From the NCBI RefSeq assembly GCF_000711975.1, contig NZ_JONT01000009.1, forward strand, positions 1-64,000: a DNA stretch of 64,000 bases, written 5' to 3'. Under the pieces are notes generated by a model, which worked only from the letters and a program-made list of their open reading frames with translations, was not told the DNA's origin and searched no databases. Origin of the DNA: Desulfofalx alkaliphila DSM 12257 (lineage in GTDB: Bacteria > Bacillota > Desulfotomaculia > Desulfotomaculales > Desulfohalotomaculaceae). Below are positions 35,014 to 43,450 of the stretch, piece by piece. The first letter of the stretch is position 1. Every line of letters starts with the position of its first letter. The position numbers and the translations under genes are program-made.

Positions 35014-36789
35014 CTATTTCTTGACTATGGCATTAAACTTGCACCTCTGCCTGCAGTTGTCACACTTAATACATTTGGCGGTATCAATGGCATGGGGCTT
35101 TTTCTTTTCACCGCCGATGGCCGCTACGGGACAAGAGCGGGCACATAGGCCGCAGCCGATACACTTGTCCCTTTCAATACTGTAAACCAATAAATTAGAA
35201 CAAACACCGGCGGGGCACCGCTTATCAAATATGTGGGCTCGGTATTCATCAATAAAGTATTTTAGGGTGCTCAATACCGGGTTAGGGGCACTTTGACCCA
35301 ATCCGCACAGGGAGGTGGAGCTAATTACCCTAGCCAATCGCTCCAACTGCTCCAAATGCTCCGGCTGTCCTCTGCCTTCACATATCCGGCTGAGGATATC
35401 TAACATGGCACCGGTTCCCTGCCGACAGGGGGTACACTTGCCGCAGGACTCTGCCTGGGTAAATTTTAAGAAAAACCGGGCCAGGTCTACCATACAGGTA
35501 CCTTCATCCAGCACCACCAAACCACCTGAGCCCATCATGGCGCCCACCTCATTTAGCGACTGATAATCCACCGGCTTATCTAAATATTGTTCCGGTATGC
35601 AGCCCCCTGAGGGTCCGCCGGCCTGAACGGCTTTAAATTTCCGGTTGTTGAGAATGCCTCCGCCTATGTCAAAGATGATATGCCGCAGGCTTGTCCCCAT
35701 GGGAACCTCCACCAGGCCGGTGTTTACTACCTGGCCGGTCAGTGAAAAAATTTTAGTGCCGCTACTGTTTGCAGTGCCGATGGTGGCGTATTCTTTGCCG
35801 CCCATCTGAATAATTTTGGGCACGTTGGCAAAGGTTTCCACGTTATTCAGTGTGGTGGGTTTTCCCCAGAGGCCTTTTTCGGTGGTGCGGCCTCTTTTGA
35901 ATTTTGGCATACCCCGTTTGCCCTCTATGGATGCAATTAATGCGGTGCCTTCCCCGCATACAAAGGCTCCGGCACCGGCTTTAATTTTTATATGAAAGTT
36001 AAACCCGGTGTTTAAAATGTTATCTCCTAAAAAACCATGTTTGACCGCCTGGGAAATGGCAATATTTAGCCGCTTTATTGCCATTGGGTACTCGGCACGC
36101 ACATAGATATAGCCCTTATCTGCACCGGTGGCGAAACCGCAGATGGCCATACCTTCCAGTACCGAGTGAGGATCACCTTCCAATATGCTGCGGTCCATAA
36201 ATGCACCGGGGTCGCCTTCGTCGGCGTTGCAAACCACGTACCTCTGGTTGGTAATCTGGGCATTTAAGGCCCCCTGCCACTTTATACCGGTGGGGAAACC
36301 TGCACCGCCCCGGCCCCGCAGCCCTGAAGTTTTTATTTCATCCACCACCTCTTGTGGTGTCATGGCGGTCAGCACTTTTTTTAGTCCTTGATACCCCCCC
36401 ACCGCCATGTAATCATTAATATCTTCCGGGTTGATTTTTCCACACTTGTCTAAAACTAATTTGTGCTGCAGACGGTAAAAGGGGATATTATCGTAACCGG
36501 CAACCGGTTGCCCCTTATTTTTATACAAGAGCTTGGCCACCGGCTGATTATTATATATTGATTTTAAAATAGCACTGACATCGGCTTCGGTAACCTTGGC
36601 GTAAAAAGTCTTATCCGGTTCGATGGTAACTATGGGACCTTGCTCACAAAAACCATGGCACCCAACGGGCTTTATTATTATTTTATCCTTTAGACCTTGT
36701 TTTTCTGCCTCGCTCTTTAGTAATTCCAATATTTTAAGTGAGCCGGAGGAGGTGCAGCCGCCGGTGCATACGCATACTGTTTTCTTCAC
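35014..36789 (-). CDS. fdhB: NuoF-like NAD(P)H-binding subunit of formate dehydrogenase
   Basis: This diaphorase subunit passes electrons between FdhA and NAD(P). The 591-aa protein has an N-terminal thioredoxin-like 2Fe-2S domain (CVCTGGCTSSG, VGCHGFCEQGP), the FMN/NAD domain (GRGGAGFPTGIKW, CNADEGDPGAFMDR, GAGAFVCGEGTAL), a 4Fe-4S site (SCGKCTPCRQGTG) and a C-terminal two-cluster ferredoxin (CIGCGLCARSC, CIKCDNCRQRC). GTG 36789 is preferred because AAAGGAAG precedes it; ATG codons further upstream (36822, 36813) lack an SD. No separate NuoE gene is present. Homologous subunits occur in bifurcating hydrogenases, but the neighbour here is FdhA. Confidence 0.92.
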   Translation of the reverse strand: MKKTVCVCTGGCTSSGSLKILELLKSEAEKQGLKDKIIIKPVGCHGFCEQGPIVTIEPDKTFYAKVTEADVSAILKSIYNNQPVAKLLYKNKGQPVAGYDNIPFYRLQHKLVLDKCGKINPEDINDYMAVGGYQGLKKVLTAMTPQEVVDEIKTSGLRGRGGAGFPTGIKWQGALNAQITNQRYVVCNADEGDPGAFMDRSILEGDPHSVLEGMAICGFATGADKGYIYVRAEYPMAIKRLNIAISQAVKHGFLGDNILNTGFNFHIKIKAGAGAFVCGEGTALIASIEGKRGMPKFKRGRTTEKGLWGKPTTLNNVETFANVPKIIQMGGKEYATIGTANSSGTKIFSLTGQVVNTGLVEVPMGTSLRHIIFDIGGGILNNRKFKAVQAGGPSGGCIPEQYLDKPVDYQSLNEVGAMMGSGGLVVLDEGTCMVDLARFFLKFTQAESCGKCTPCRQGTGAMLDILSRICEGRGQPEHLEQLERLARVISSTSLCGLGQSAPNPVLSTLKYFIDEYRAHIFDKRCPAGVCSNLLVYSIERDKCIGCGLCARSCPVAAIGGEKKKPHAIDTAKCIKCDNCRQRCKFNAIVKK

Positions 36790-36878
36790 CGCAATCTTCC
36801 TTTCGCCTGGCATTAGGGCCATGGGTTCATTTTTCTACATTCTTATTGAAACACATTTGAAAGACTTTGTTAAGTTAT

Positions 36879-36900
36879 AAAACCACCGGGGGGTGGTTTT
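36879..36900 (-). terminator. Terminator of the phosphodiesterase gene
   Basis: AAAACCACC and GGTGGTTTT form a 9-bp stem with a 4-base loop and T on both sides; it overlaps the stop region of the gene ending at 36899 and lies upstream of the formate dehydrogenase genes. Confidence 0.75.
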
Positions 36901-37441
36901 ATAGTTGGCATTCCTTAATTACTTTGTTTTTTACAATGTCTATTAGCTTAACGGTGCCATCTTCTATTAAGGCTGCAGAATGAATGCCGTCCTTTGGCAG
37001 TGCTGTACTGCCGGGGTTGATTATAGTTAAATCATGGTACTTGGTAATACTTTTAATATGGGTGTGGCCGTAAATAAATATGTTGGCCTTAATTTTCTTG
37101 GCCATCTCAATATATTCACTGCTTTCTTTGGTAAAGCCATGGCATAAAAGTATTTTATAGCGATCTATATGTAAAAAGACATATGGGGTTTGGATGGGGT
37201 GATCAATGACCATTTGATCTACGTGGGCATCGCAGTTGCCCTGGGTAAAGACCATGTTATTCAGGGAATTAATTTTTTCTGCCAATTCCTTTGGATTATA
37301 CCCTTGGGGCAGTGGGTTTCTGGGGCCGTGATACAAAATATCTCCCCCGTGAAGGATATAGCTGCAATCTCCCAAGGCTTTCAGTGCCATATTAAAGTAC
37401 AGCAGGCTGCCGTGTGTGTCGCTGATTACTCCGATCTTCAT
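36899..37441 (-). CDS. yfcE: YfcE-family metallophosphoesterase
   Basis: A 180-aa calcineurin-like phosphodiesterase with MKIGVISDTHGSL (first metal site DxH), LHGGDILYHG, GNCD and the GHTHIK C-terminal site. YfcE-type enzymes hydrolyse simple phosphodiesters in vitro; the natural substrate is unknown. GGAGGGTAAA precedes the ATG. It is monocistronic, ended by its own hairpin, and divergent from the mtn operon. Confidence 0.88.
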   Translation of the reverse strand: MKIGVISDTHGSLLYFNMALKALGDCSYILHGGDILYHGPRNPLPQGYNPKELAEKINSLNNMVFTQGNCDAHVDQMVIDHPIQTPYVFLHIDRYKILLCHGFTKESSEYIEMAKKIKANIFIYGHTHIKSITKYHDLTIINPGSTALPKDGIHSAALIEDGTVKLIDIVKNKVIKECQL

Positions 37442-37572
37442 AAAGTTTACCCTCCGAATTTATTTAATGTATCTTTATCAAGGTGGTCTTGGGCTGGGAA
37501 GCCCCCCATAATAAATTTGGTATAGGGCTACAAAATCCTTTTAATATGTTGGCTAATAAAAGAAAATATTAA

Positions 37573-37645
37573 CCGGGAATTCATAAACCCGGCTTGGCTG
37601 CCGGTAATGAAATTGTTGGCAATATGAAAGGAAATTGTCGCCAAC
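37573..37645 (+). other. Two hairpins upstream of the salvage operon
   Basis: CCGGG/CCCGG (37573-37577 with 37588-37592) and GTTGGC/GCCAAC (37615-37620 with 37640-37645, with an inner AAT/ATT) lie in the 267-base intergenic stretch. I looked for S-box, SAH and other known aptamers and saw none. A TATAAT at 37682-37687 with only a weak -35 (TTGGTG, 19-base spacer) may be the operon promoter; if so, the hairpins lie outside the mRNA. Confidence 0.4.
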
Positions 37646-37708
37646 GGGGCGAATATTTGGTGAATAGGTAGGCATGCTATCTATAATTTTTAAATTGGAG
37701 GTATGTAA

Positions 37709-38512
37709 ATGTCTGTTTCAATGGCAATCATTGGGGGAACAGGGGTATACGACCCCAACATCCTCTCAAATATTCGCGACGTAACAGTGGACACGCCTTA
37801 CGGCCAGGTAACGGTGAAGGTGGGAGAGTACCAGGGGCGTGAGGTGGCTTTTATGAATCGTCACGGGGCCGGGCATTCGGTACCGCCACACTTAATTAAT
37901 TACCGGGCTAACATTGCCGGTTTAAAAATTTTAGGGGTAAAAAGTATTTTGGCCACCGCTGCGGTGGGCTCCCTTAATACAGCCATGAAACCCGGGGACT
38001 TTGTTTTTGTAGATCAATTTTTAGATTTTACCAAATCACGGGTGCAGACCTTTTTTGAAGGGGGCGAGCAGGGGGTAATTCACGCAGACGTTACCGAGCC
38101 CTATTGTGCTGAAATGCGTAAGATAATGGCCCAGGTGGCTGAAAAGAATGGCTTAAGCTACCATCAGGGAGGGGTCTATGTAACCACCGAGGGGCCCCGG
38201 TTCGAAACACCGGCAGAGATTAAAATGTATCGTCAATTGGGTGGTGACCTGGTGGGTATGACCAGTGTGCCCGAGGTGGTGCTGGCCCGGGAGGCGGAGA
38301 TGTGTTATGCCACCGTTTGCATGGTAACTAACTTTGCCGCCGGCATATCTCCCACTAACCTTACCCACCAAGAGGTTTTGGATGTGATGGCAGAAAATGC
38401 TGCAAACTTGCGGCAGTTAGCCATGGGCACCATGGCACTTTTAGCACCGGATCGACAGTGTACTTGTCACACTGCATTGGGTGGACCGATACATGAACTG
38501 CTGAAAGGATGA
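37709..38512 (+). CDS. mtnP: MTAP-family purine nucleoside phosphorylase (MTA or methylthioinosine phosphorylase)
   Basis: The enzyme splits 5'-methylthio- or 5'-deoxy-nucleosides with phosphate into base and sugar 1-phosphate. The 267-aa protein has GGTGVYDP (9-16), RHGAGHSVPPHLINYRANI (51-69) and EGPRFETPAEIKMY (161-174). At the base site it has VTNFAAG (206-212) with Asn208, where MTAPs that use adenine normally have an Asp motif (TDYD). Asn at this place is typical of 6-oxopurine-specific enzymes, so methylthioinosine or deoxyinosine may be the real substrate, in line with the deaminase in the same operon. GGAGGT precedes the ATG. Confidence 0.88.
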   Translation: MSVSMAIIGGTGVYDPNILSNIRDVTVDTPYGQVTVKVGEYQGREVAFMNRHGAGHSVPPHLINYRANIAGLKILGVKSILATAAVGSLNTAMKPGDFVFVDQFLDFTKSRVQTFFEGGEQGVIHADVTEPYCAEMRKIMAQVAEKNGLSYHQGGVYVTTEGPRFETPAEIKMYRQLGGDLVGMTSVPEVVLAREAEMCYATVCMVTNFAAGISPTNLTHQEVLDVMAENAANLRQLAMGTMALLAPDRQCTCHTALGGPIHELLKG

Positions 38513-38518
38513 TAGTCA

Positions 38519-39601
38519 TTGAAAACAATGTTGTGGGAAGACGGGGCATTAAAAATACTTGATCAAACCAAATTGCCTGCGGTAACTGAGTATATAGTGG
38601 CAAGGGATGTAAAGACCGTTGCAGATGCCATTCGTCGGCTCAGTGTGCGGGGGGCACCGGCCATCGGCGCCGCTGCGGCCTACGGTGTGGTCATAGGGGC
38701 CAAGGCCATAAATGAGCCGGACCTAAATAAATTTATGGCTCAGTTAGAAAAGGTGGCAGTGGAACTGACCTCCACCCGCCCCACTGCGGTAAATTTACGG
38801 TGGGCAGTGGAGCGGATGTTAAACAAGGTAAGGGGACGCAGTGATTTAAGTACTGCTGACGCTAAGCAAATACTGTTGGAAGAGGCGCACAAAATCTTCT
38901 GTGAGGATTTAGAAGCCAATAGGCGGATGGGTGAACACGGCCAGCACTTAATACCCGACGGGGCCGGCATTATTACCCACTGCAATGCAGGGGCCCTGGC
39001 CACGGCCGGTTTTGGTACAGCCCTGGGGGTTATACGGGCAGCACACCGGGCCGGCAAAAAAATTCATGTTTACGCCGATGAAACCCGACCCTTGCTCCAG
39101 GGTGCGCGGTTAACGGCCTGGGAGATGAAACAGGAAGATATTCCTGTCACCTTAATTACAGACAACATGGCAGGTTACTTGATGTCCCAGGGAAAGGCGG
39201 ACGTGGTAATTGTGGGGGCCGATCGGATTGCTGCCAACGGTGATGTGGCCAATAAAATTGGTACCTACAGTTTAGCTGTGCTGGCCCAAGCCCACGGCAT
39301 CCCCTTTTATGTGGCCATTCCCCTTTCTACCTTAGATTTAAGTTTGCCATCGGGGGATCAAATACCCATTGAACAAAGGGCAGAGGATGAGGTAACTAGC
39401 TTTGGGGGCACCCAGGTGGCACCTGCCGGTGTTAAGGTGTGGAACCCGGCCTTTGATGTTACCCCTAACAGATTGGTCACTGCCATCATCACTGAGCGTG
39501 GTGTAGTGCGGCCGCCCTACAATGAAAATTTACGCCGCATTGTGGAAGAAGGGGACTATCTATCTGACGATATATGTATCGGGGCAAATCCCGCAAAATA
39601 G
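38519..39601 (+). CDS. mtnA: S-methyl-5-thioribose-1-phosphate isomerase MtnA
   Basis: MtnA converts methylthioribose 1-phosphate to the ribulose form; homologues also accept 5-deoxyribose 1-phosphate. The 360-aa protein has SVRGAPAIGAAAAYG, the catalytic Cys in HCNAGALATAGFG, DETRPLLQGARLTAWE and the Asp in GADRIAANGDVANKIGTY. Start UUG 38519 lies 6 bases after the mtnP stop with AAAGGATGA as SD. It is the second step of the pathway. Confidence 0.95.
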   Translation: MKTMLWEDGALKILDQTKLPAVTEYIVARDVKTVADAIRRLSVRGAPAIGAAAAYGVVIGAKAINEPDLNKFMAQLEKVAVELTSTRPTAVNLRWAVERMLNKVRGRSDLSTADAKQILLEEAHKIFCEDLEANRRMGEHGQHLIPDGAGIITHCNAGALATAGFGTALGVIRAAHRAGKKIHVYADETRPLLQGARLTAWEMKQEDIPVTLITDNMAGYLMSQGKADVVIVGADRIAANGDVANKIGTYSLAVLAQAHGIPFYVAIPLSTLDLSLPSGDQIPIEQRAEDEVTSFGGTQVAPAGVKVWNPAFDVTPNRLVTAIITERGVVRPPYNENLRRIVEEGDYLSDDICIGANPAK

Positions 39602-39616
39602 TACAGGAGGGTAAAT

Positions 39617-40873
39617 ATGCAAAATTACTTAGTTAGGGACATCAACCTGGCCCCCGAGGGGCGACTGAAAATAGATTGGGTCAGAGCTCATATGCCGGTA
39701 CTTAATGCCATTCGGGAAGAATTTGTCCGGGAACAGCCCTTTAAAGGCTTGAAGATTGCAGTAAGCATTCACCTGGAGGCCAAAACCGCCTACCTGGCAG
39801 AGGTGTTGGCAGCAGGGGGGGCTGATGTTTCCATTTCCGGTTCTAACCCCTTGTCAACCCAAGACGACGTTGCTGCGGCCTTGGCCAAGGCCGGCATAAA
39901 AGTATATTCCTGGTACCGGGCCACCGATGAAGAATACAAAGATCATTTACTTAGAGTATTGGATAATAAGCCGGACCTTGTCATTGACGACGGGGGAGAT
40001 TTGATACACCTCTTGCACACCGAGCGCAGGCATTTAATTGCTAACATTAAAGGCGGCTGTGAAGAAACCACCACCGGCGTGCTGAGGTTGCGCTCACTTG
40101 AACGGGAAGGTAAGCTGGGCTTTCCCATGATTGCCGTTAACGATGCTTACTGTAAGTATTTATTTGATAATCGCTATGGCACCGGGGAATCTGTTTGGTC
40201 GGGGATTATGCGCACCACCAATTTAATTACCGCCGGCAAAACTGCTGTGGTAATGGGCTACGGATGGTGTGGTAAAGGTATTGCCATGCGGGCAAAGGGC
40301 CTGGGCGCCAAAGTGATTGTCACCGAAATAGATCCGGTAAAGGCCATAGAAGCCCATATGGATGGCTTTACAGTGATGAACAGTTTAGAGGCAGCAAAAC
40401 ACGGCCATATATTTATTACAGCCACCGGATGTAAAGATGTGCTGCAAGGTGAGCACTATGAAGTGATGCAGGATGGGGCAATTATGTGTAACGCCGGTCA
40501 TTTCGATGTGGAAGTTAATAAGCCACAATTAAAAGAAAGGGCAGTTAAGGTCCGCACAGTGCGCAAGGATATTGAAGAATATGAGATGGCCGACGGCCGC
40601 AGGCTTTACCTCTTGGCTGAAGGAAGGTTGGTTAACCTGGCTGCCGGTGACGGCCACCCTGCGGAGATTATGGATATGTCCTTTGCCCTGCAAGCCTTGT
40701 CTGCCAAATATGTGCTGGAACAGGCAGGTAGCTTAGAGAACCGGGTTTACGATGTTCCGGCAGAAATTGATGCCCGGGTGGCCAACATTAAACTGGAGTC
40801 CATGGGCATTAAAATTGATAAGCTCACACCCGAACAGGCAAAATATATCAATGCCTGGAATCATGCCCAGTAA
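39617..40873 (+). CDS. ahcY: Adenosylhomocysteinase (or S-inosylhomocysteine hydrolase)
   Basis: AhcY releases homocysteine from SAH (or from its deaminated form) after methylation reactions, using bound NAD. The 418-aa length is the short, insertion-free form known from thermophiles and archaea. Visible are the substrate domain ([13 protein letters not shown]), [21 protein letters not shown], the Rossmann motif GYGWCGKG near residue 214, and [17 protein letters not shown] precedes the ATG. Being in one operon with an MTA/SAH deaminase makes S-inosylhomocysteine a possible natural substrate, as described for methanogens. Confidence 0.94.
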   Translation: MQNYLVRDINLAPEGRLKIDWVRAHMPVLNAIREEFVREQPFKGLKIAVSIHLEAKTAYLAEVLAAGGADVSISGSNPLSTQDDVAAALAKAGIKVYSWYRATDEEYKDHLLRVLDNKPDLVIDDGGDLIHLLHTERRHLIANIKGGCEETTTGVLRLRSLEREGKLGFPMIAVNDAYCKYLFDNRYGTGESVWSGIMRTTNLITAGKTAVVMGYGWCGKGIAMRAKGLGAKVIVTEIDPVKAIEAHMDGFTVMNSLEAAKHGHIFITATGCKDVLQGEHYEVMQDGAIMCNAGHFDVEVNKPQLKERAVKVRTVRKDIEEYEMADGRRLYLLAEGRLVNLAAGDGHPAEIMDMSFALQALSAKYVLEQAGSLENRVYDVPAEIDARVANIKLESMGIKIDKLTPEQAKYINAWNHAQ

Positions 40874-40899
40874 TCTGCTGATGTTGGGTGGTGCAAGTA

Positions 40900-41559
40900 T
40901 TGGCAGTTAAATTGACGGTGGAAGAAGCCAGGGAAAAGGTAGCTAAAATGGGCCAAAAAATAGGTGCATCCAGTTTGGTGCTGGGCACCTGGGGAAATAT
41001 TTCCTGTTATCTGCCCCAAGAAGAGCTGGTGGTCATTACCCCCAGCGGAGTGGCATACGAAAATATGAGGCCTGACATGACAGTGGTGGTAAATATAGAC
41101 GGTGGGGTGGAAAAGGGAGAGCTAAGGCCTTCCAGTGAAATTAAAATCCACTTGGCCGTTTACAAGGAGCGGGCCGATATTGGAGCCATAGTTCATACGC
41201 ACAGCATGTATGCCAGCGCCCTTGCGGTGTCAGGCATACCCATTCCACCCATATTGGAAGATATGGCTGCATTAATAGGCGGTGGGGTGCCGGTGGCAGA
41301 GTATGCCAGGGCCGGAAGCCGGCGGCTGGCTGAGAATGTAGCCAAGGTAATGGGAAAGACCAATGCGGTCTTAATGGCCAATCATGGGGTGCTGGCATTT
41401 GGTAGGGATTTACAGGAAGCAATGAATACCGCCGTGATGGTGGAAAGGTGTGCCCAAATATACGCCGTTGCCCTGCAAGTTGGCAAACCCACTGCCATAG
41501 ATGAGGGTGATGTGCTTGCTTTAAGGCAGTTCTACCTTAACCAATATGGGCAAAGATAA
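40900..41559 (+). CDS. Class II aldolase/adducin-family protein (methylthioribulose- or deoxyribulose-phosphate aldolase)
   Basis: The zinc aldolase family splits ketose 1-phosphates to dihydroxyacetone phosphate plus an aldehyde. The protein (about 219 aa) has the zinc ligands in HTHSMYASAL and the later NHGVLAFG, the catalytic Glu region SSEIKIHLAVY, and the phosphate-binding TWGNIS and TPSG segments. UUG 40900 is preferred, with GGGTGGTG 8 bases before it; a GTG at 40888 adds four residues. In the operon after mtnP and mtnA it is well placed to act on methylthioribulose 1-phosphate or 5-deoxyribulose 1-phosphate (DHAP shunt). Fuculose-phosphate aldolase would be the generic annotation. Confidence 0.88.
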   Translation: MAVKLTVEEAREKVAKMGQKIGASSLVLGTWGNISCYLPQEELVVITPSGVAYENMRPDMTVVVNIDGGVEKGELRPSSEIKIHLAVYKERADIGAIVHTHSMYASALAVSGIPIPPILEDMAALIGGGVPVAEYARAGSRRLAENVAKVMGKTNAVLMANHGVLAFGRDLQEAMNTAVMVERCAQIYAVALQVGKPTAIDEGDVLALRQFYLNQYGQR

Positions 41560-41576
41560 TATAGGGAGGTACATAT

Positions 41577-42875
41577 GTGTCTAATATAATTATTAGAAAT
41601 GCAGATATTGTCACCATGGATAAAGAGAGCGGCATTATATCAAAGGGTGAGATACATATATCGGACGGTACCATACAGTGGTTGGGCCAAGGGTCTTTGG
41701 CCCCTGAAGATTTTTCTGCCGATATAGAAATTGACGGCAGCGACATGGTGGCCATGCCCGGCTTTATAAACTGCCACACCCATGCGGCCATGACCCTATT
41801 GAGGGGTTATGCAGACGACCTGGAGCTGATGGAGTGGTTAAACGAAAAAATATGGCCCCTTGAAGCCAAATTAACCGGCGAAGATATTTATTATGGCAGT
41901 TTATTGGCCTGTATAGAGATGATAAAATCCGGCACCACCACCTTTGCGGACATGTACTTTTTCATGGATCAGGTTGCCAAGGCCACAGGTGAAAGCGGCA
42001 TGAGGGCGGTATTATCCCGAGGTCTCATTGGCATTGCCCCCCATGGAATGCAAGCCCTGGAAGAAAACAAAGAGTTTATCAAACAGTATCACCTTTCTTC
42101 TGCCGGAAGGATTACCGCCATGTTCGGTGCCCACGCTCCGTACACCTGCCCCCCTGAATACTTGGAAAAGGTGATGGAAGCAGCCGATGAATTGAAGGTA
42201 GGTATACATATTCACCTGGCTGAGACCTTGACGGAACACCGGGATATTTTAAAGCAGTACGGAAAGACACCCATTCAACATGTGGACAGCCTGGGATTGT
42301 TTAATTACCATACCATTGGTGCCCATTGTGTGCATGTGGACGATACAGACATCAAAATACTGGCTGATAAAAATGTCGGTGTGGCACACAACCCGGAAAG
42401 CAACATGAAACTGGCCAGTGGCATAGCACCGGTCAATAAAATGATTCAGGCGGGCGTAACGGTGGGCTTGGGTACTGACGGTGCCTCCAGCAACAATAAC
42501 CTTGACATGTTGGAAGAGATGCGCAGTGCCACACTGTTACAAAAGGTATCTACCATGGATCCCACTGTACTGCCGGCCTATGATGCACTGGAAATGGCCA
42601 CGGCAAAGGGAGCCAAGGTGCTGGGCTTAGAGGAGCAGGTGGGCCGACTTAAACCGGGCATGCGGGCGGATTTGATACTGGTGGATTTTAACAAGCCGCA
42701 CCTATACCCTAGGCACGATGTTTATGCCCACCTGGTATATGCAGCCCAAAGTTCCGATGTGGATACTGTAATTATAGACGGCCAATTGGTGATGCAGAAC
42801 CGAAAGGTGCTTACCGTAGATGAAGAAGAGGTGCTAAGAAAAGTAAAAGAATGTACCGAAAGGCTAATATCCTAG
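41577..42875 (+). CDS. mtaD: MTA / SAH / 5'-deoxyadenosine deaminase
   Basis: This amidohydrolase deaminates the adenine of MTA, SAH or 5'-deoxyadenosine to hypoxanthine nucleosides. The 432-aa protein has the metal site NCHTHAAM (His67, His69), GAHAPYTCPP, HIHLAET with the catalytic Glu, GAHCVHVD and GLGTDGASSNNNLDM with the metal-binding Asp. GTG 41577 starts 17 bases after the aldolase, with GGGAGGTA upstream. It closes the five-gene operon, followed by a terminator. Guanine or cytosine deaminase functions are less likely from the motif set and the neighbours. Confidence 0.9.
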   Translation: MSNIIIRNADIVTMDKESGIISKGEIHISDGTIQWLGQGSLAPEDFSADIEIDGSDMVAMPGFINCHTHAAMTLLRGYADDLELMEWLNEKIWPLEAKLTGEDIYYGSLLACIEMIKSGTTTFADMYFFMDQVAKATGESGMRAVLSRGLIGIAPHGMQALEENKEFIKQYHLSSAGRITAMFGAHAPYTCPPEYLEKVMEAADELKVGIHIHLAETLTEHRDILKQYGKTPIQHVDSLGLFNYHTIGAHCVHVDDTDIKILADKNVGVAHNPESNMKLASGIAPVNKMIQAGVTVGLGTDGASSNNNLDMLEEMRSATLLQKVSTMDPTVLPAYDALEMATAKGAKVLGLEEQVGRLKPGMRADLILVDFNKPHLYPRHDVYAHLVYAAQSSDVDTVIIDGQLVMQNRKVLTVDEEEVLRKVKECTERLIS

Positions 42876-42900
42876 AAATAAACTTGGCTTGGCACCATAT

Positions 42901-42930
42901 AAGACTAGGCTAGCTTGCTGGCTTAGTCTT
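42901..42930 (+). terminator. Terminator of the salvage operon
   Basis: AAGACTAGGC pairs with GCTTAGTCTT (one G-U) around a 10-base loop. A second small hairpin, AATGCTT/AAGCATT, follows at about 42933-42951. Together they end the mtnP-mtaD operon; the U-run is poor. Confidence 0.6.
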
Positions 42931-42999
42931 ACAATGCTTTTAGGAAGCATTATTTAGTATTGAGGTTTCAGTGATACTGTTTAAGGGTAATGGGAATTT

Positions 43000-43302
43000 A
43001 TGTCAACATTTTATAGTTTGGGAAGTCTTGTATTCGGTCTTATAGCATGGATTGTTCCATTTATGGCAATAAGCCGGTATAACGGAAAAACAAACAGTAT
43101 GGTTTTTTGTCCCCTCAGCTTTAGCTGTTGTGCCATAGCGCTGGTTTTGCAAATATTTGAAATTAAGCACCGGGTACAGATTGAAGATTGGGCTGCAATT
43201 ATGGATACAATTGGCCCATTGTCATGGGTGTCTGTGATACTTGTGGTAATAACAATTTTTCTTAATGTTATTGCAATCAATATTCGCAAAACAAACAATT
43301 AA
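43000..43302 (+). CDS. Small hypothetical membrane protein, 100 aa
   Basis: The family is not recognised. The product has three hydrophobic segments: about residues 6-24 (LGSLVFGLIAWIVPFMA), 34-52 (VFCPLSFSCCAIALVLQIF) and 72-94 (PLSWVSVILVVITIFLNVIAI), with short polar links and a positively charged C-terminus (RKTNN). No strong SD precedes the ATG at 43000 (GGGAA only), so start and expression are uncertain. A perfect hairpin with U-run follows at 43365-43386, which supports that the region is transcribed on this strand. Confidence 0.6.
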   Translation: MSTFYSLGSLVFGLIAWIVPFMAISRYNGKTNSMVFCPLSFSCCAIALVLQIFEIKHRVQIEDWAAIMDTIGPLSWVSVILVVITIFLNVIAINIRKTNN

Positions 43303-43364
43303 ATGTAATTAAACGTAATAAGCAAATTGCTCGCAAGCTCAACAAAAGCCCTGGGAGCAAAATA

Positions 43365-43386
43365 AGCACCAGCATATGCTGGTGCT
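43365..43386 (+). terminator. Perfect 22-base palindrome terminator
   Basis: AGCACCAGCAT/ATGCTGGTGCT is a perfect inverted repeat followed by ATAATTTTT. It ends the small membrane protein gene; on the other strand it could also act after patA. Confidence 0.75.
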
Positions 43387-43413
43387 ATAATTTTTCTATT
43401 TTCAAAATTATGG

Positions 43414-43450
43414 AGACCGGAATTGTAGTGGCCCACGACCCTACCGGTCT
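43414..43450 (-). terminator. Probable terminator of the aminotransferase gene
   Basis: AGACCGG (43414-43420) and CCGGTCT (43444-43450) pair with a long inner loop, directly after the stop at 43451 on the minus strand, with an AATTTTG stretch beyond. Confidence 0.5.

Noticed and set aside
35014-36822. ATG 36822 as start of the NuoF-like subunit
   Set aside because: No SD is present there or at ATG 36813; GTG 36789 has a good SD and starts just before the conserved KKTVCVCTGG.
37442-37708. SAM or SAH riboswitch before mtnP
   Set aside because: Parts such as TTATCAAGGTGG and CCGGTAATGAAA look S-box-like at first sight, but the order and the conserved core of the aptamer are missing.
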